Positions 11,229 through 24,231 of a DNA stretch of 64,000 bases are shown here, piece by piece. The notes beneath the pieces are model-generated. The model ran no database searches, was not told the DNA's origin, and saw only the letters and a program-made list of their open reading frames with translations. Made by a program: the position numbers and the translations under genes. Every line of letters begins with the position of its first letter. The stretch's first letter is position 1. The stretch covers positions 248,001 through 312,000 of the forward strand of contig JASANG010002902.1 in the NCBI GenBank assembly GCA_030248215.1. Reading direction: 5' to 3'. Source of the DNA: Enoplolaimus lenunculus (lineage: Eukaryota > Nematoda > Enoplea > Enoplida > Thoracostomopsidae).

Positions 11229-13264
11229 CTTACAACTACGTTCACGCATCTACTTTCGCCCAATTTTGCAAACTTATAAATAAAACTCAACAATCACTTT
11301 GATTGAATAAAATAGTAAGACTACAACATCAGCAAAATGTATTTACCAGCAACAGCCAGTCCGACTTCATTCATGCATTCATCGTTTAGCAACCCCAAAT
11401 TTGTTTCAGCTGCACTGCATAAATACATTGTACGTATATTATATACTATATATATTAATCAGAGTAAAATCGAGTAAAACTTTTATCAATGAGTTACACA
11501 TTTTCTCTTCAAACCCGTAAAAGTCTGTCATCATTCTTCCTTTTTTCCATTTATACACCGTATTTTGCACCACTCACACATTTACAAGTTTTACGCTTAA
11601 TAGTACACACGCAAAAAAAATTTATGAATGAAATTTTATCTCTCAGCGATTCATTCATTACACCACTGTATTGTTCGTTTTCTACTGTTTAACAGTTTTC
11701 CATCTGGAAAACAACACATTTTCCTCAGTTTCTCAAAATTTTTACCCAACACACACATATATATATATAAAAGCTGTTTTGGTCACAGAAACCATAGTTT
11801 CCTTTCGAATTTCGCATTATCGCAATTTACCAAAATCTTGCAAAAAAACCGCAAAAACAACTTCGTTCATTTCCAAATTATTTTCAGCTTCAATCTACCG
11901 CATTTACGTGCAGTGCAATTCTTTGTTTTTTCCACTCAAACCCATACATTATACGTAGGTATATTTAATGCATTTGTAAACAAACTTGAGCCAAACAATT
12001 TTCGCCCACACAGTCAGTCTTCAAAAAACTCGCAACAAAGCAAGCAATACAGCTAACCTGTAGCCATTGTCTACAAAACTACCTCAGTTTAATAATTACA
12101 TCAAACTATCAAACACAGTTGTCAATTCTAATTTAACCTACATTATATATTACATATATACATATATTATATACATATATAAATAGAACTCTACATTTAA
12201 TATTTTCCTAACCATGTAAATATACCACCTTTGATTTACCCGAATTGATTTGTATACTTACTCGACCAGCAAAGCATAGCAAAAATTTACATGAATGAAC
12301 CAGTCATTTTGAACACCCGACCACCGAAACAAAGCAGCACCGCTTTTCGAAATCCGCCACGCCAATTTTCAAATGCAATTAATACGAAAGTTTGACACTT
12401 TTCATCAATTAATATATATATATTTTTTGGCTGTTGGCATAATATATATTTTTTGTTTGTTTGTTCCAATAAATTTCTACAATATTATCCAAAATAGCAT
12501 ACAATATACTACGATCGTTTTCCATTTTCTCAAAAAAAAACAACAGCAACACGCAAACCTGGAATCGCCGCCTACTTTACAAATAAACGACAAAATTGTA
12601 AATTTTCAATGCTCATCTGCATTTATGAATGAAACTCGTCAATAAACACTGGTGAAACTGTATATATATTTTGTGTAAGATTGTAAATAAATGGCTTCGC
12701 CAACTGCTATATACACCGTTAGAAACCCGGACTCTCAAACCCATTACGGTAAATATAGACCTTCCCAAAAGTAAGAACCCGGATATGCAAGAACGACAAG
12801 TGCGAGTCCCACAAGTGGAGTGAGTATAAGATGGAACCGTCCGCAATTGGTCGCATGGTGTAGGCCGATCAACGTTGACCACAGCTTCCGATATCCATTG
12901 GTGTTTTGTGAGTGCCTAACGTACCAATGATTCTTGCACTGCTATCCAACGTAGACAAACGTGTTTTTTGGTGGTCATCTCAGACGAGAAGGGTATGTTT
13001 ACCGGCACAGGTACGGAATATGGACCCCCCTCCTTGTAATTTAATGAAAATAGTTGATTTTATAGATTTCGATGCGTTGACTTCAACGATTTCATATTTA
13101 GCGCTGTAGGGCCCCCACTTCAATAGTTATGCTTATGGTCCCTTAAATTTTAACTTTTTACTATACAAAACATATACAAACACCAATCAAATTTGTGTAC
13201 GGAATAAACCTGGTAAAAATTAATAGTTTACGAATATGTAATGATAGATACTTTCTGTTCCCAT
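11229..13264. other. intergenic, no gene seen
   Basis: AT-rich sequence with TATATA tracts (11440-11455, 11755-11770, 12140-12185) and many short open frames that lack domains and codon structure. Confidence 0.4.
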
Positions 13265-13661
13265 CAGGGTGCAACCGGAATTCCGGTTCCGGCATTTTTT
13301 CACCTTCCGGTTCCGGTTCCGGTAAATTTTAACCGGATTTAAAAATTCCGGTATTATAATTTGGCCGTTTTCTTAACTTTGCTAATTTTTAAGAATGTCT
13401 TTTGAAAGCCACTTGTACTCCGAATATAAGCCATTGATGGTGGATTTCACTTCAGTCGATGATGAAAATCTAAAATACAACAAATAAAGTAAATACCTAT
13501 GTTCGACTACGGTTATTTCACAAATAATAGAGCAAAAAATAAGATTAAAATGAAATTTTTGGTGAAATGCATTTTTCACTTTCCGGTTCCGGTTCCGGTT
13601 CCGGTAAAATTTTCAAATTCCGGTTCCGGTTCCGGTAAATTCTAATTCCGGTTGCACCCTG
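13265..13661 (+). mobile_element. hAT-like MITE (CAGGGTGCAACCGG family), intact
   Basis: 397 bp with terminal inverted repeats CAGGGTGCAACCGGAATT and AATTCCGGTTGCACCCTG. It is flanked by a perfect 8-bp duplication GTTCCCAT (13257-13264 and 13662-13669). The subterminal parts are arrays of GGTTCC. Eight-base duplications and CAGGG ends are typical of the hAT superfamily. No coding capacity. Confidence 0.9.
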
Positions 13662-13938
13662 GTTCCCATCTGTGCGTGTTTGCACTACAATTTCGACGGC
13701 CATAACTTTTTAACCGTTGGCCATACAGCCTTAACAATGGCACCGCTGAATTCAACTCGTCGACATCGATAGAATGGACCACTTTTTATTGAAATGCTAG
13801 AGGGGTCCAGATGCCGTACCTACCTCCGTCTTTTTGTCCGTCTGCCTCAACACTGACAAAGTCAATGCCGAGAATGGCACCCAGCACGCTTAAAGCAATT
13901 GATGTATTTGATAATTTTGCCATTAAGCCTTCTTGAGT

Positions 13939-14178
13939 CAAGCTAGTGTATGTTTAAAGCAGACACTATTTGATGAATGGGTTTTTGCTACCAGCGCAAG
14001 ATGCGACTGAATATCCGGTTCCGGTTTTGATATCCGGCAATAAATGATTATATTTTACAGTTTATATCAAGCTAGTGTATGTTTAAAGCAGACACTATTT
14101 GATGGATGGGTTTTTGCTACCAGCGCAAGATGCGACTGAATATCCGGTTCCGGTTTTGATATCCGGCAATAAATGATT
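13939..14178 (+). repeat. tandem duplication, offset about 129 bp
   Basis: The block from CAAGCTAGTGTATGTTTAAA to CCGGCAATAAATGATT occurs twice, nearly identical. It includes the motif ATATCCGGTTCCGG, so it is probably the duplicated end of a MITE. Confidence 0.75.
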
Positions 14179-14664
14179 TTTTACTATTTACTATTTAACA
14201 TTTTACTGTGAATGCATTTCCGACAAATCAACCAAGCTCAAGTTATTCATAGCGAAGTAACAAAAAACGATGAAACAAGCTACTTTTGTCAGAGAACGCA
14301 ACGCAAATCAAACGCTTTGAATCATTGAACCGAATAAAACGAATCAGGTCTTTTTTATCAGACCCAAATTCTTGGGCGACCAGCCAGTTTCAATAAGTGA
14401 CACTAAAAATAATACTACGTACTACTTGTTTCTATTTCGTAACGCCGATTTGAACAGCTACTACAACTAAAAAAACCTAAGCTACTGTGTTATACATTAA
14501 AAATGTAACATACCTACAGTCCGCACTAATATTATACAGCAAGAATTAACGCGAATTTTACTGTTATTTTACATTATTATCCGTTCCACTTTGACGTTTG
14601 CTTAGTTATTATTATAGATCAGTTCTACAAACTAAACGAGTTGTATAATGCCTATGATGATTTA

Positions 14665-14851
14665 GGTCCATGTAAACATAAGATACGGAACGTTTTTCTT
14701 TGAACCTGCAATATAGTAAGTAAGCTTATGCTTTAGACTGTTTTGGTTAGGCTTAGTCTTACGTATCAGCTCATTCATTTTAACACTTAGGTTTAAGCTT
14801 ACGAATGTGCTTGCTTATACTGCTGTTACAGGTTTGTTCTATACGTTGACA
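14665..14851 (+). mobile_element. decayed TTAGGC-bearing MITE
   Basis: Begins GGTCCATGTAAACATAAG and ends TTGTTCTATACGTTGAC, degenerate versions of the family ends. The interior keeps TTAGGCTTAG and CTTAGGTTTAAG. Confidence 0.5.
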
Positions 14852-14888
14852 ATCATTTAGGATCCAAACTTAATAGTTGCATCGATGT

Positions 14889-15650
14889 TTGAGCGAAAAA
14901 GAGTTTCGCGAAGCGTTTTATGTTTTGTACTCTGAGGTCGAAAGGTGGATGTCCGTCCGTCCGTCTGAAAAGAATCTCATGAACGGCTGAACCGATTTTG
15001 ACAATCTTGTTTTGTTTGAAAGCCAATTATTCTGGGGTGTTAACCTCGCATTGGGGTTTGAAAATTTTAAGCCGTTTATTAGCTACAGGCTAATTTGCAT
15101 AATTAGTTAAGCCTAAAATAGGATTTTTTACAATATTTCACTAATTATTAATGGAAAACAATCTAATTTCAGCACTATAGGGTTTTTAAGTGCGAAGAAT
15201 TTGAATAAATTGTTTACAAACTGAATAAATTGTTTACAAACCTCCAAAACCGATAATTGAATAGTTAGCTAATAGCTAATTTGCATATTAGCGTAATTGA
15301 CAAGACAAAACTAGGACTTTTTAAATTATTTCAATAATTATTAGGGTTTACTGAAGGTTTTTGAGTGCGAGGAATCTGAATAAATGGTTTACAAACCTCC
15401 AAAACCGCTAATTGAATAGTTAGCTAATAGCTAATTTGCATATTAGCTTAATTGACAAGACAAAACTAGGACTTTCTAAATTATTTCAATAATTACTAGA
15501 GTGACTAAAGGTTTTTGGGTGCGACGAATCTGAAAAATTTGTTTACAAACCTCCAAAACCGATAAATGAATAGTTAGCTAATAACTAATTTTGTTTTTTA
15601 CCTTAACTGCTTACGTGTGTTCGAGCTTCGCTCAATAAATGTAGTTCCAG
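14889..15650 (+). repeat. GTCC-microsatellite repeat family, copy 1
   Basis: Starts near TTGAGCGAAAAAGAGTTTCG and ends CTTCGCTCAATAAATGTAG, giving short inverted ends (TTGAGCGAA). It carries GTCCGTCCGTCCGTC, then the conserved CGGCTGAACCGATTTTGA and three diverged internal copies of a block of about 180 bp with TAGCTAATAGCTAATTTGCA. Family assignment is unknown. Related copies lie at 24232, 27590 and 36130. Confidence 0.65.
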
Positions 15651-16630
15651 TACGACTGATACTACTGAAATTTCTGGAGCTTCCGGCATAAACCCTACTG
15701 TAGGAGGAGGTAAATTGTCTACTGGAGTCGGTAGCAGACCTGCGGTTGTATACTGAACAATGAAAATATTCCAGTTGAAAATTTGCAACGAAATTTTATT
15801 TATCCAAAAAACGTTCTTTTATGTTCATAACACATATTCTTTTTATGATTGCCGCGAGCGAAAACAGAGTCACCGCCCGAGGTCGGTGACAAACACCAAA
15901 CTAGTATAATTAATTCCAATTCAATAAACGTATACTTTTGAGCGATTCAAATCTTTTCCAAGAAGTAAAATGCTATGTTTTCGGTCAATGTCCGGTTCCG
16001 GTAAAAAATTCTGTCACTAGGGTCAAGGCAGTACCCCCGCGTAGTTCTGACCCCCAGACCCCCCGTGTAAATATGTGTATATACTCTAAAATTTTAAGAA
16101 TGAAATTGTAAAACAAAGAGAAACACACCCTAACCTTACACCACATTAATGGTATATAACCACGCAGTAAGAGTCGAATAAAAATGCATCACTTCATTCA
16201 ATAAATAAATGAATAAATGAATGAATGAATGGAGCTTTGTCGTTTTTCTTTAAAACATCAAAATCTTATTTACTTAAAGTAAAAAAATATAATCATCTCT
16301 CTACGTATCAACGAGATATTTCTAGCGACAATCTGTGGTTGTGTGTGTGTAGTGTCTCTTAAAAATTCAAGCTTTAAACAAACGTAAGCAACATAAATAG
16401 TTTTGGTTACGTACTGTTTAGATGTCAGCAGCACAGAATGCGAATATCGCTTTCCCGCCGGATGTTAACCGGAACCGATTATCCGGTCGCTTCCGGAAAG
16501 CTTGGCATATTTTTCACAACAGTTCGGACAGTTGTAAATACCTTGTACGTACATCAGGTACGTATGTAAACTACACCGCTTTAGTGTTAAACAATATATA
16601 TATATATTATATATATAGATATATATTCAG
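15651..16630. other. intergenic, no gene seen
   Basis: Contains a solitary GTCCGGTTCCGG fragment near 15987, a short (GAAT)n stretch near 16205-16230 and a (GT)n tract near 16340. No domain-bearing open frame. Confidence 0.4.
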
Positions 16631-17066
16631 CAGGATTCAACCGGAATTCCTGTTCCGGCCGCAATTGCTGCAAAGATTCAACTCATGTTTCTGTTTCTGT
16701 TTCTGTTCCTGCATTCAAAGATGCAGGAACCGGAATTTTTACGGTTGTGGGGCAAAATGTTTGTAATCATTTAAATATTGAAAACATTGTCTTTGAAATA
16801 TTGTTTTTTTTCGAAATGAGTGTTTTGCAAAAAGTTCAATTTTGTTAATAAAATGTTTCTTTCTGACGTGTTTTCGCGCCAAATTTGACGATGAAATAGC
16901 TGAAAATTCACTTACGCAATTTCTTGGCAAGTTTTCTCAAATGTCCAACAGTCATTCGGTGAGGAGAATTTATTGCAATTCCCGTTTCCTGTTCCTGCAC
17001 AGAGATTCAATTCCTTTTCCTGTTCGTGTTCCGGCTACATTTTACTTCTTGTTCGAACCCTGCCTG
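16631..17066. mobile_element. hAT-like MITE, second subfamily
   Basis: Starts CAGGATTCAACCGGAATTCC and ends TTGTTCGAACCCTGCCTG, with a perfect 8-bp duplication ATATTCAG (16623-16630 and 17067-17074). The interior has TTTCTGTTTCTGTTCCTGCA and AT-rich sequence that is also seen at 41150-41540. Confidence 0.75.
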
Positions 17067-17616
17067 ATATTCAGTAAAGCAAATAAGCATAATATAGCCA
17101 AATATCAACTGTTTCACGCAACCTAACATCGGCAGTGTCCAAAACGATAGCGAGAGCGCAAATACTGCCAACGCAAGCCACAACAGTAGCAATTGTGTTT
17201 GATTTTTGCCTATGCACACAATTTTACATTATATTACATATATACATATTACTACTGAAGCAATTTTGAATTAATGACAAATTTTAAAGTAATTTGGCAA
17301 ATACACGACAAAATATATGTATATATATACAATTATAGCAAACCGTTGCTATAGCGTTATATATGACACACCCACTCTTGCCTAAAAATTGACCAAAAAA
17401 CCATCATTACCGCAATTATATATATACACTAACACTGTAGCTGTATACCACCACCGGTTGAAGTTACATCACATGCTACGAAATGTACGTAGGCGCTGCA
17501 ATTACAACCAAGTGCAAATTAACTACATGCGCGATTATTTTGCCACTGCAATCAAACGCGTAGCCAGGATGCTGCTCAACAAACTGGGACGAGCGGGATT
17601 TACGCTTTGCCAAATA

Positions 17617-18007
17617 TACGGATGTGCCGATACCAAAATTTTTGCCGATGCCGAACGGATGCCGATTCCAACTATAGTATACCATGCTTAATAAACAGAT
17701 AGGATACGTACTGTATTACATCGCTATATGAAGACTTAAACCCTAACCATCATGAATGATTAGAATTTTATAACAGCGGTTAATTTCAATTATTTTTTCA
17801 AACAAAAACGCAAACGAGATACGTAACGAGGTTTCGACGACCAGACACAGAGAAAATGCGTCCCGAAACGAAATTGATAACATTCAAACTGACTGTGATG
17901 TGCGCAAAAGTATCGGCAAACAATCGGCAATTTTTTGCGCACTGCCGATGCCGATGCTCACGAAACGTGCCGATTATTACCGATGCCGATTAATCAGCAC
18001 ATCCCTA
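17617..18007 (+). mobile_element. hAT-like MITE (AGGGATGTGCCGAT family), older copy
   Basis: Begins TACGGATGTGCCGATACC and ends ATTAATCAGCACATCCCTA. Its middle (TAAACAGATAGGATAC, then AACCCTAA) matches the better preserved copy at 21706. The target duplication is not clear. Confidence 0.65.
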
Positions 18008-18406
18008 GTAGTCAAATAGTTTTCTAAGTGTGATTTCGTATGCTACTTACTTACTATAAAACTGAAAAAGCTACTCAAACTCCAAAACAACAATGCCAAA
18101 CCGAACGATTGTCCGCTAAATACTCATTGCTTGTTCGCTACAACGCCCTGTCTGTCGGGTTACTTATTACCCTTCTTAAACAGACGTCTCTCTGAAACGA
18201 CGACCACTAAACAACAACGAAGAAACAAACCTGGTTTGTTGGCTTGCGGTTTCATATTTGCATTCCAATTTGTTACAATACATACCGACTACTGTGTTAC
18301 TGGCGTCGTGATACGGGTTAATTTAAAAACAATCATCTAGCAACCCCCTTTCACATTCAGATGACTCCAAGTCTGTTCACTGATTCTCAGTTGAAGTTGA
18401 CGAACG

Positions 18407-18773
18407 CAGTGGGATCGCGCTATACTTGACGTCCGGCGTCGTCCGTCACCGTGCGCTTCACCCGTACGACGCCGTCCGTCGCCCGTTCGACGCCGTCCGT
18501 CGCCCGTTCGACGCCGTCCGTCGCCCGTTCGACGCCGTCCGTCGCCCGTACGACGCCGTCCGTCGCCCGTACGACGCCGTCCATCACTACACCGCACGAC
18601 GACGGACGCTACCGTGAGGGTGATGGACGCTACCGTGAGGGTGATGGACGCTACCGTGAGGGTGATGGACGCTACCGTGACGGTGATGGACGCTACCGTG
18701 ACGGTGATGGACGCTACCGTGAGGGACGCCGCCGGACGTCAACAAAAGTATAATCGCTGCACCCCTTACACAG
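18407..18773. mobile_element. GC-rich MITE with two opposed 21-bp arrays
   Basis: Inverted ends include TATACTTGACGTCCGGCG and, at the right, CGCCGGACGTCAACAAAAGTATA broken by a few bases. Inside are about six 21-bp units built on GACGCCGTCCGTCGCCCGTT (18463-18590), then about six on GATGGACGCTACCGTGAGGG (18600-18725). The second set is a diverged inverse of the first, so the element could form a long hairpin. The long open frames here are by-products of the 21-bp period. Confidence 0.7.
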
Positions 18774-19025
18774 CAAAAAACGGTAATGTGGTGACGTGAC
18801 AATGACCAAAAACGTTACACACCCATAAAACCTTATAAAACGAACAAATCCGGCACATACGGCGGCACCGTTAATACTTTCTTTCGAGAGTTTCGTTTTC
18901 GTTTACGTTTGTACTTTATTGTGCCAAACGCCGCTGTGCACCGCTATGCGTTGCTAACAGACAACAATATAAGCAAAATGTATTTGGTAGTGTGCGTACA
19001 ATTTTTAGCAATCAAATTGTATCGT

Positions 19026-19250
19026 ACCACGCGCCAGCATCCGGCGACGCGAGACGCCGTCTGGCGACGAGAGACGACGTCTGTCGTCGTACCATGCGTC
19101 AGCATCCGGCGACGCGAGACGCCGTCTGGCGACGAGAGACGACGTCTGTCGTCGTACCATGCGTCAGCATCCGGCGACGCGCGACGACGTCTGGCGACGA
19201 GACACGACGTCTGGCGACGACATACGGCGTCTGGCAACGCACTGCAAGTA
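19026..19250 (+). repeat. 65-bp tandem repeat, about 3.3 units
   Basis: Units start ACCACGCGCC at 19026, ACCATGCGTC at 19091 and ACCATGCGTC at 19156. Each carries CATCCGGCGACGCGAGACG and GTCTGGCGACGAGAGACG. The first two units are almost identical and the third diverges. GC content is far above the surroundings. It may be the core of another GC-rich MITE. Confidence 0.8.
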
Positions 19251-19259
19251 TAAACGCAG

Positions 19260-21705
19260 CGCTAAAACTGCGATTCAATATTTATATTATCAACAAATTA
19301 TTAGATGCGATATATACTGTTATTCTAAATAAAAATATATTAAATAACATCTCAAAATTGATAAAAAAGTACGCCAAAACCTCGACGACAGAAAAATGTC
19401 ATTTTATACCAAAAGTGGTATGTGTGTGTGTGTATAACATTTTAACTTTAACTTTAGTTGCATATTTTAGTTATTTCCTGTTTTACTAATAATTTAATCC
19501 AGTTTAAAAGGCATATGGCGCTACTGAATTTTGACAGATATACGACAGGTTTCCATTTGTAACTATTTTAGACATTATATCTATTAGTAGAATTCAGTTC
19601 ACTAAAACAGATATATATTCCTATATATACCTATCCTTTCGCAACTGAAACCAACGCATCAAGTATTATTGACAACACATGAAGAATGCAGTAACGCACA
19701 GCCTACGCACAACCAATAACGGAACATTGTTCGCTAAACCGGATGTGGTAAAAACAAACCGGATGTACTACTATATAATATCGCATACTATATAACACAA
19801 AAATGCGGAGTAACTAACTATTTCTCGTTAGATATATACGTATGTATGTATATAATTTGTGTTTCCTGTTAATGCCAAATAATATACCTATACATATTTT
19901 TAGTTAACTGTCACTCATACCTAATTCGACCGCAAAACTTGACACAAACACACTGGCACGAATATAAAAATCCGTATATACGTACATTTCTGGCCTACAA
20001 TCGAATGTTTATTCACAATTTAATATTATATATATAATAATTTCATTCATAATTTTTCTGCACAGTATAAAAAAATCAATCAACTTCCTTCATTCATCAA
20101 TTTCGGGCACCATTTATATACTACGTACCAAAATACAAAAAAACACTGCATCGAAAAACTCAACTGAAATACCACCCTAAGTACGTATGCTACGTAGTAT
20201 GATTCGTACCGTTACCCCACTATATACGAATAAGGTATATCTATATATTAAAGCTGGAAGGCCCCACATACGTGTTTTGGGCAAATTTCCAACATTACTT
20301 TGTTTACAATAATTTCTTAAAAAACCGTGATTGTTCTTTGAAAAGAAAATTCGCATGCAATTTTTTGCTTTTGCGCTAACTTTTGCGCATTGCGTAAAGC
20401 TGGCAGACTAGTAGCTTTTAAAAGCGTATTCTTTTTAGTTTTTTTTTCTAGTTTCCTGTTTCATTCGCCATACATACATACGTACATACATCACCGTCCA
20501 CTATTGCACCATTTTGGCATCAACGTTATTTTTTGACCTAAATATAGACCGTTGACACTTGACTCGCGATAGCGATTCGTATATTTTTTTACACAAACCA
20601 GCTCAAAAATATCAAGCATTTCGCATACAAATACAGCCGCCCTATTTATAGTTCAAAAATCAAAAATCAAACTCATTCATTCATTCATTCATTCATACAA
20701 ACAAGAGTTTATTTATAGCACGGAAATTGATATGCAATTCATACGTACAAGTGAATGGATGAATGGATGGATAGTGAACCAAATTCATTCACAATAGTGT
20801 CTGTATACATTATGTTGTTTGTAGCCACGGCACCAAATCGCCTATATGGACCAATATGGCTTAGTCACGACAGTAAATTATCGCCTGCTTAGTCTCATCA
20901 AACACTGTCGTGGTGGCCGCTGGACTAGCGATTGTAGCAATCCTTGCCGTAGCCGTACTTAAGTGCACCCTGGCAAATTGGAGTCTCTTCCGTTGTCGCC
21001 CCCGACAGCTGGCGTTGTTTGCCCAAAATGGTCAGATTTTGAGTTTTTTGCATATTTCAGCTTTTCATGACATTCTTTGACCGTTCCACCCCTTGGGACC
21101 GACGAAAAAATTGTCAAAGTAAAACGTAACGTAGGGTGATTGATATATCATTTCCAGCAACTTGCACAGCTGAACGGAAAAATGTTGAATGTTCCAAGAT
21201 CGAAAAATCCATTAACGAGTTGTTGCGTAAAAACTGAATCGGCTTCATCAAAAAATCATCGCAGAAAGCGCGTCAAATTCATTAATTTCACTATAACCAG
21301 TGAACCAGGCTGGCAACAAGCGTTCTGATTCGGGCAAAAATTAGGCGATTTGAATTTGGATTTAGCTGTACGTAAAAAACCCGCATTCAAAAGCCAAATC
21401 CAACAATGTTCGGCAATATGTTTTTTTTCATTCTTAAGAATACACATTTATATAATTCGTGTGTATTCGGTTCCATCCTGCTGTGAATCAGTGTCGCGAT
21501 CAAGAAAAATTTATCACCACTGGACTGAGTTCTCAGCAATCTGAGTTTAATGGCGCATCAATTACCAAAATTTTTCGATACCAAATTTTCATAAATTACG
21601 CACGTTTGGCATCGAAAAATCGAATTTTTCGAAAATTCAAATTTGGGTTTTGGAATGATCAGAAACAATCATTAGAATCTCAAATCATCAAAAAGTTTTT
21701 AAAAT
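19260..21705. other. intergenic, no gene seen
   Basis: AT-rich sequence with a (GT)n tract at about 19422, an (ATTC)n tract at 20675-20695 and TATATA runs. I could not assign any coding or RNA feature. Confidence 0.4.
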
Positions 21706-22039
21706 TAAAGATGTGCCGATGCCAAAATTTTGCCGATGCCGATTCCATCTTTAGTACAGCGTGCTTAGTAGACAGATAGGATACTACACTACATCATTAT
21801 TTGAAGACTTCAACCCTAATCATCATAAACAATTATAAATTTATAAGAACGGTTCATTTCAATTAATTTTTCAAACACAAACGCACAAGAGATAAACAGT
21901 TTTCCAGTTTTCTTGACCAGACACACACTGATATGAGCCCAGAAATAAAATTAATACCATTTCAATTTTTCCAGTGCCGATACTCACGAAAAGTGCCGAT
22001 TATTACCGATGCCGATGCCGATTAATCGGCACATCCCTA
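21706..22039 (+). mobile_element. hAT-like MITE (AGGGATGTGCCGAT family), intact
   Basis: 334 bp. It begins TAAAGATGTGCCGATGCC and ends TTAATCGGCACATCCCTA, with a perfect 8-bp duplication TTTAAAAT on both sides (21698-21705, 22040-22047). CCGATG motifs cluster at both ends. No coding capacity. Confidence 0.85.
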
Positions 22040-22047
22040 TTTAAAAT

Positions 22048-23175
22048 CCGACCATTTTGTATCAAACGCAAGCGCCGGTGTTGAAACAATGGACAAGTAC
22101 ACGAAGACATTTACATATTATATACATTTTGTAAACAGAATCCGAGCGTCCATCCGATCCGAAACAGCCGCTCCTACAGAAGCCGTCTAAGCAACAAATC
22201 GGTTTCCGTTGTAATGGACCAAACGCGCGGAAATCGCCGACTAGACGCAATAATCCCAACTCACCTACGATGCGAACGAGACATAGGTACGTACGTTTAG
22301 CCCTATTTACACTGTCATTTATCATTGTTGGCCACCTAAAATATTACAAACAAACAAACAAATGTTTTCGAGCGTAGGCGGCGGGTACATCAAAATAAAC
22401 ATAACATTTGTGCGTGCAGCATCAATTTTCTATATTTTTTAAACTTTAAACAAGTCTATTAGAAACCCCGCAACTAAAGGAAAAACACACAAATGTCGCG
22501 GGTAGTAGGGTTTATCTTATAGTTCAGACACAGCCCGAAAAAGACATACACACAGTATACATCGCTTATATATACGCACGCACTATATTAATATTATAGC
22601 TTTAGTTTAGTTATTTTACAATCTGTTGCAAATTACACAATATATAACAGCAAATGTAACTGCGTAGGAATCGAATTAGCGGCGGCGTATACAAAGATGG
22701 GATAAGGGATATTATCTTATCCTCATCCTGAGAAATGTCGACGTGACAGATATTCCTGGCATTGATTGGTGACAGACAATGGTTGAGTGTCCGAAATCGT
22801 ACGTACTTAACTACATATTTACGTACGTATGTACTTACTGTTAATCAGAGTAACACATTCAAATTTGCTCAGCCACTTAAGTACGTATTTTTACTTAACG
22901 TAAGTACGCTTTTAGAAACGGTAAATTAGCCGGATATCCGCCAACAGAATTCTAAATTACCAAATATTTATTGCTGAAATGAAAAGCATAGCATAACTCA
23001 ATATTATGCTATTATTTTTGATCAAAATACAATATTACATACAAAATTATAACATATTATAACAAATAGTACTAAATTAGCGTAATTCAATTTAACGTTT
23101 TGTTGAAATATACGTGTATATATGTACTTGAATAATCGACTCCGGCATTTTTCAGCATCCGGTTGAACCCCGAAT
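22048..23175. other. intergenic, no gene seen
   Basis: AT-rich with scattered TACGTA palindromes near 22800-22920. No convincing coding or RNA feature. Confidence 0.4.
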
Positions 23176-23389
23176 CAGAGGTGGATCCAAAAATTTCTGA
23201 CGGGTGGAGGCGGGCTGGCAAATGATATGAAACGAAACAATTGTAAGCGAATGGACCTTATCATTTTATCACCAAAAAATTTTCTAACGGGAAAAATTGT
23301 AAATGTTTTATCACAAAAAATTGTGCTGAGCGTAAAAATTTGACGCGTGGGGGGGGGCGCGTAACGCCTACCCCATCTGGATCCGCTAG
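23176..23389. mobile_element. CAGTGGCGGAT-type MITE, copy 1
   Basis: Left end CAGAGGTGGATCCAAAAATT and right end ATCTGGATCCGCTAG are inverted relatives. The middle has TGGACCTTATCATTTTATCA and GGGAAAAATTGTAA, shared with the copy at 56522. Ends of this kind are common in hAT elements. Confidence 0.55.
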
Positions 23390-23631
23390 TCAGCCTGAAT
23401 CCTGCCGAACATTTATTTTAATTCGAACCACGCCTCTATTTGCCGCATATACGTATATATGACCTAAACCAAAATACCATAACATCCTACGCAGTACATA
23501 CGTAGGTATCTGTTCTAGAGAGAGCCACGCCAATGCCTCTGTTTCAAAACAGTTTGTGTCCAGTATATTCGGTCGAAATCATGAATCAATAAACACGAAA
23601 AACATTGAATTTCGCGATGGAATACTACGAA

Positions 23632-24040
23632 CAGGGTGCAACCGGAATTCCGGTTCCGGTTCCGGCATTATTTCACCTTCCGGTTCCGGTTCCGGTTCCG
23701 GTAAATTTTTACCGGATTTAAAAATTCCGGTATTATAATTTGGCCGTTTTATTAACTTTGCTAATTTTTAAGAATGTCTTTTGAAAGCCACTTGTACTCC
23801 GAATATAAGCCATTGATGGTGGATTTCACTTCAGTCGATGATGAAAATCTAAAATACAACAATTAAAATAAATATCTATGTTCGACTAAGGTTATTTCAC
23901 AAATAATAGAGCAAAAAATAAGATTAAAATGAAATTTTTGGTGAAATGCATTTTTCACTTTCCGGTTCCGGTTCCGGTTCCGGTAAAGTTTTCAAATTCC
24001 GGTTCCGGTTCCGGTAAATTGTAATTCCGGTTGCACCCTG
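23632..24040 (+). mobile_element. hAT-like MITE (CAGGGTGCAACCGG family), intact
   Basis: 409 bp, with the same terminal inverted repeats as the copy at 13265 and a nearly identical interior. The perfect 8-bp duplication is ACTACGAA (23624-23631, 24041-24048). The high identity to the 13265 copy implies recent movement. Confidence 0.92.
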
Positions 24041-24231
24041 ACTACGAATCCAACAAACGAGTTGAATTTACAACAAAACAGTAACAATCACTAAAATAAG
24101 ATGCCATCCTACGCAGAGGTACATTAGGTTTACCCAAGCCACACGAAAACATCTCGTTCATAGTCGCTTAAGCCAAGTATATACGTTTGGTTAAAATTAT
24201 CAATGACCATAATCAAAACTTTGCAATATTA

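Noticed and set aside
18463-18725. CRISPR array
   Set aside because: Units are contiguous 21-mers without unique spacers, in a eukaryotic context and between transposon ends.
18337-18753. Arg-rich proteins on both strands
   Set aside because: Frames opened by the 21-bp arrays of the GC-rich MITE.
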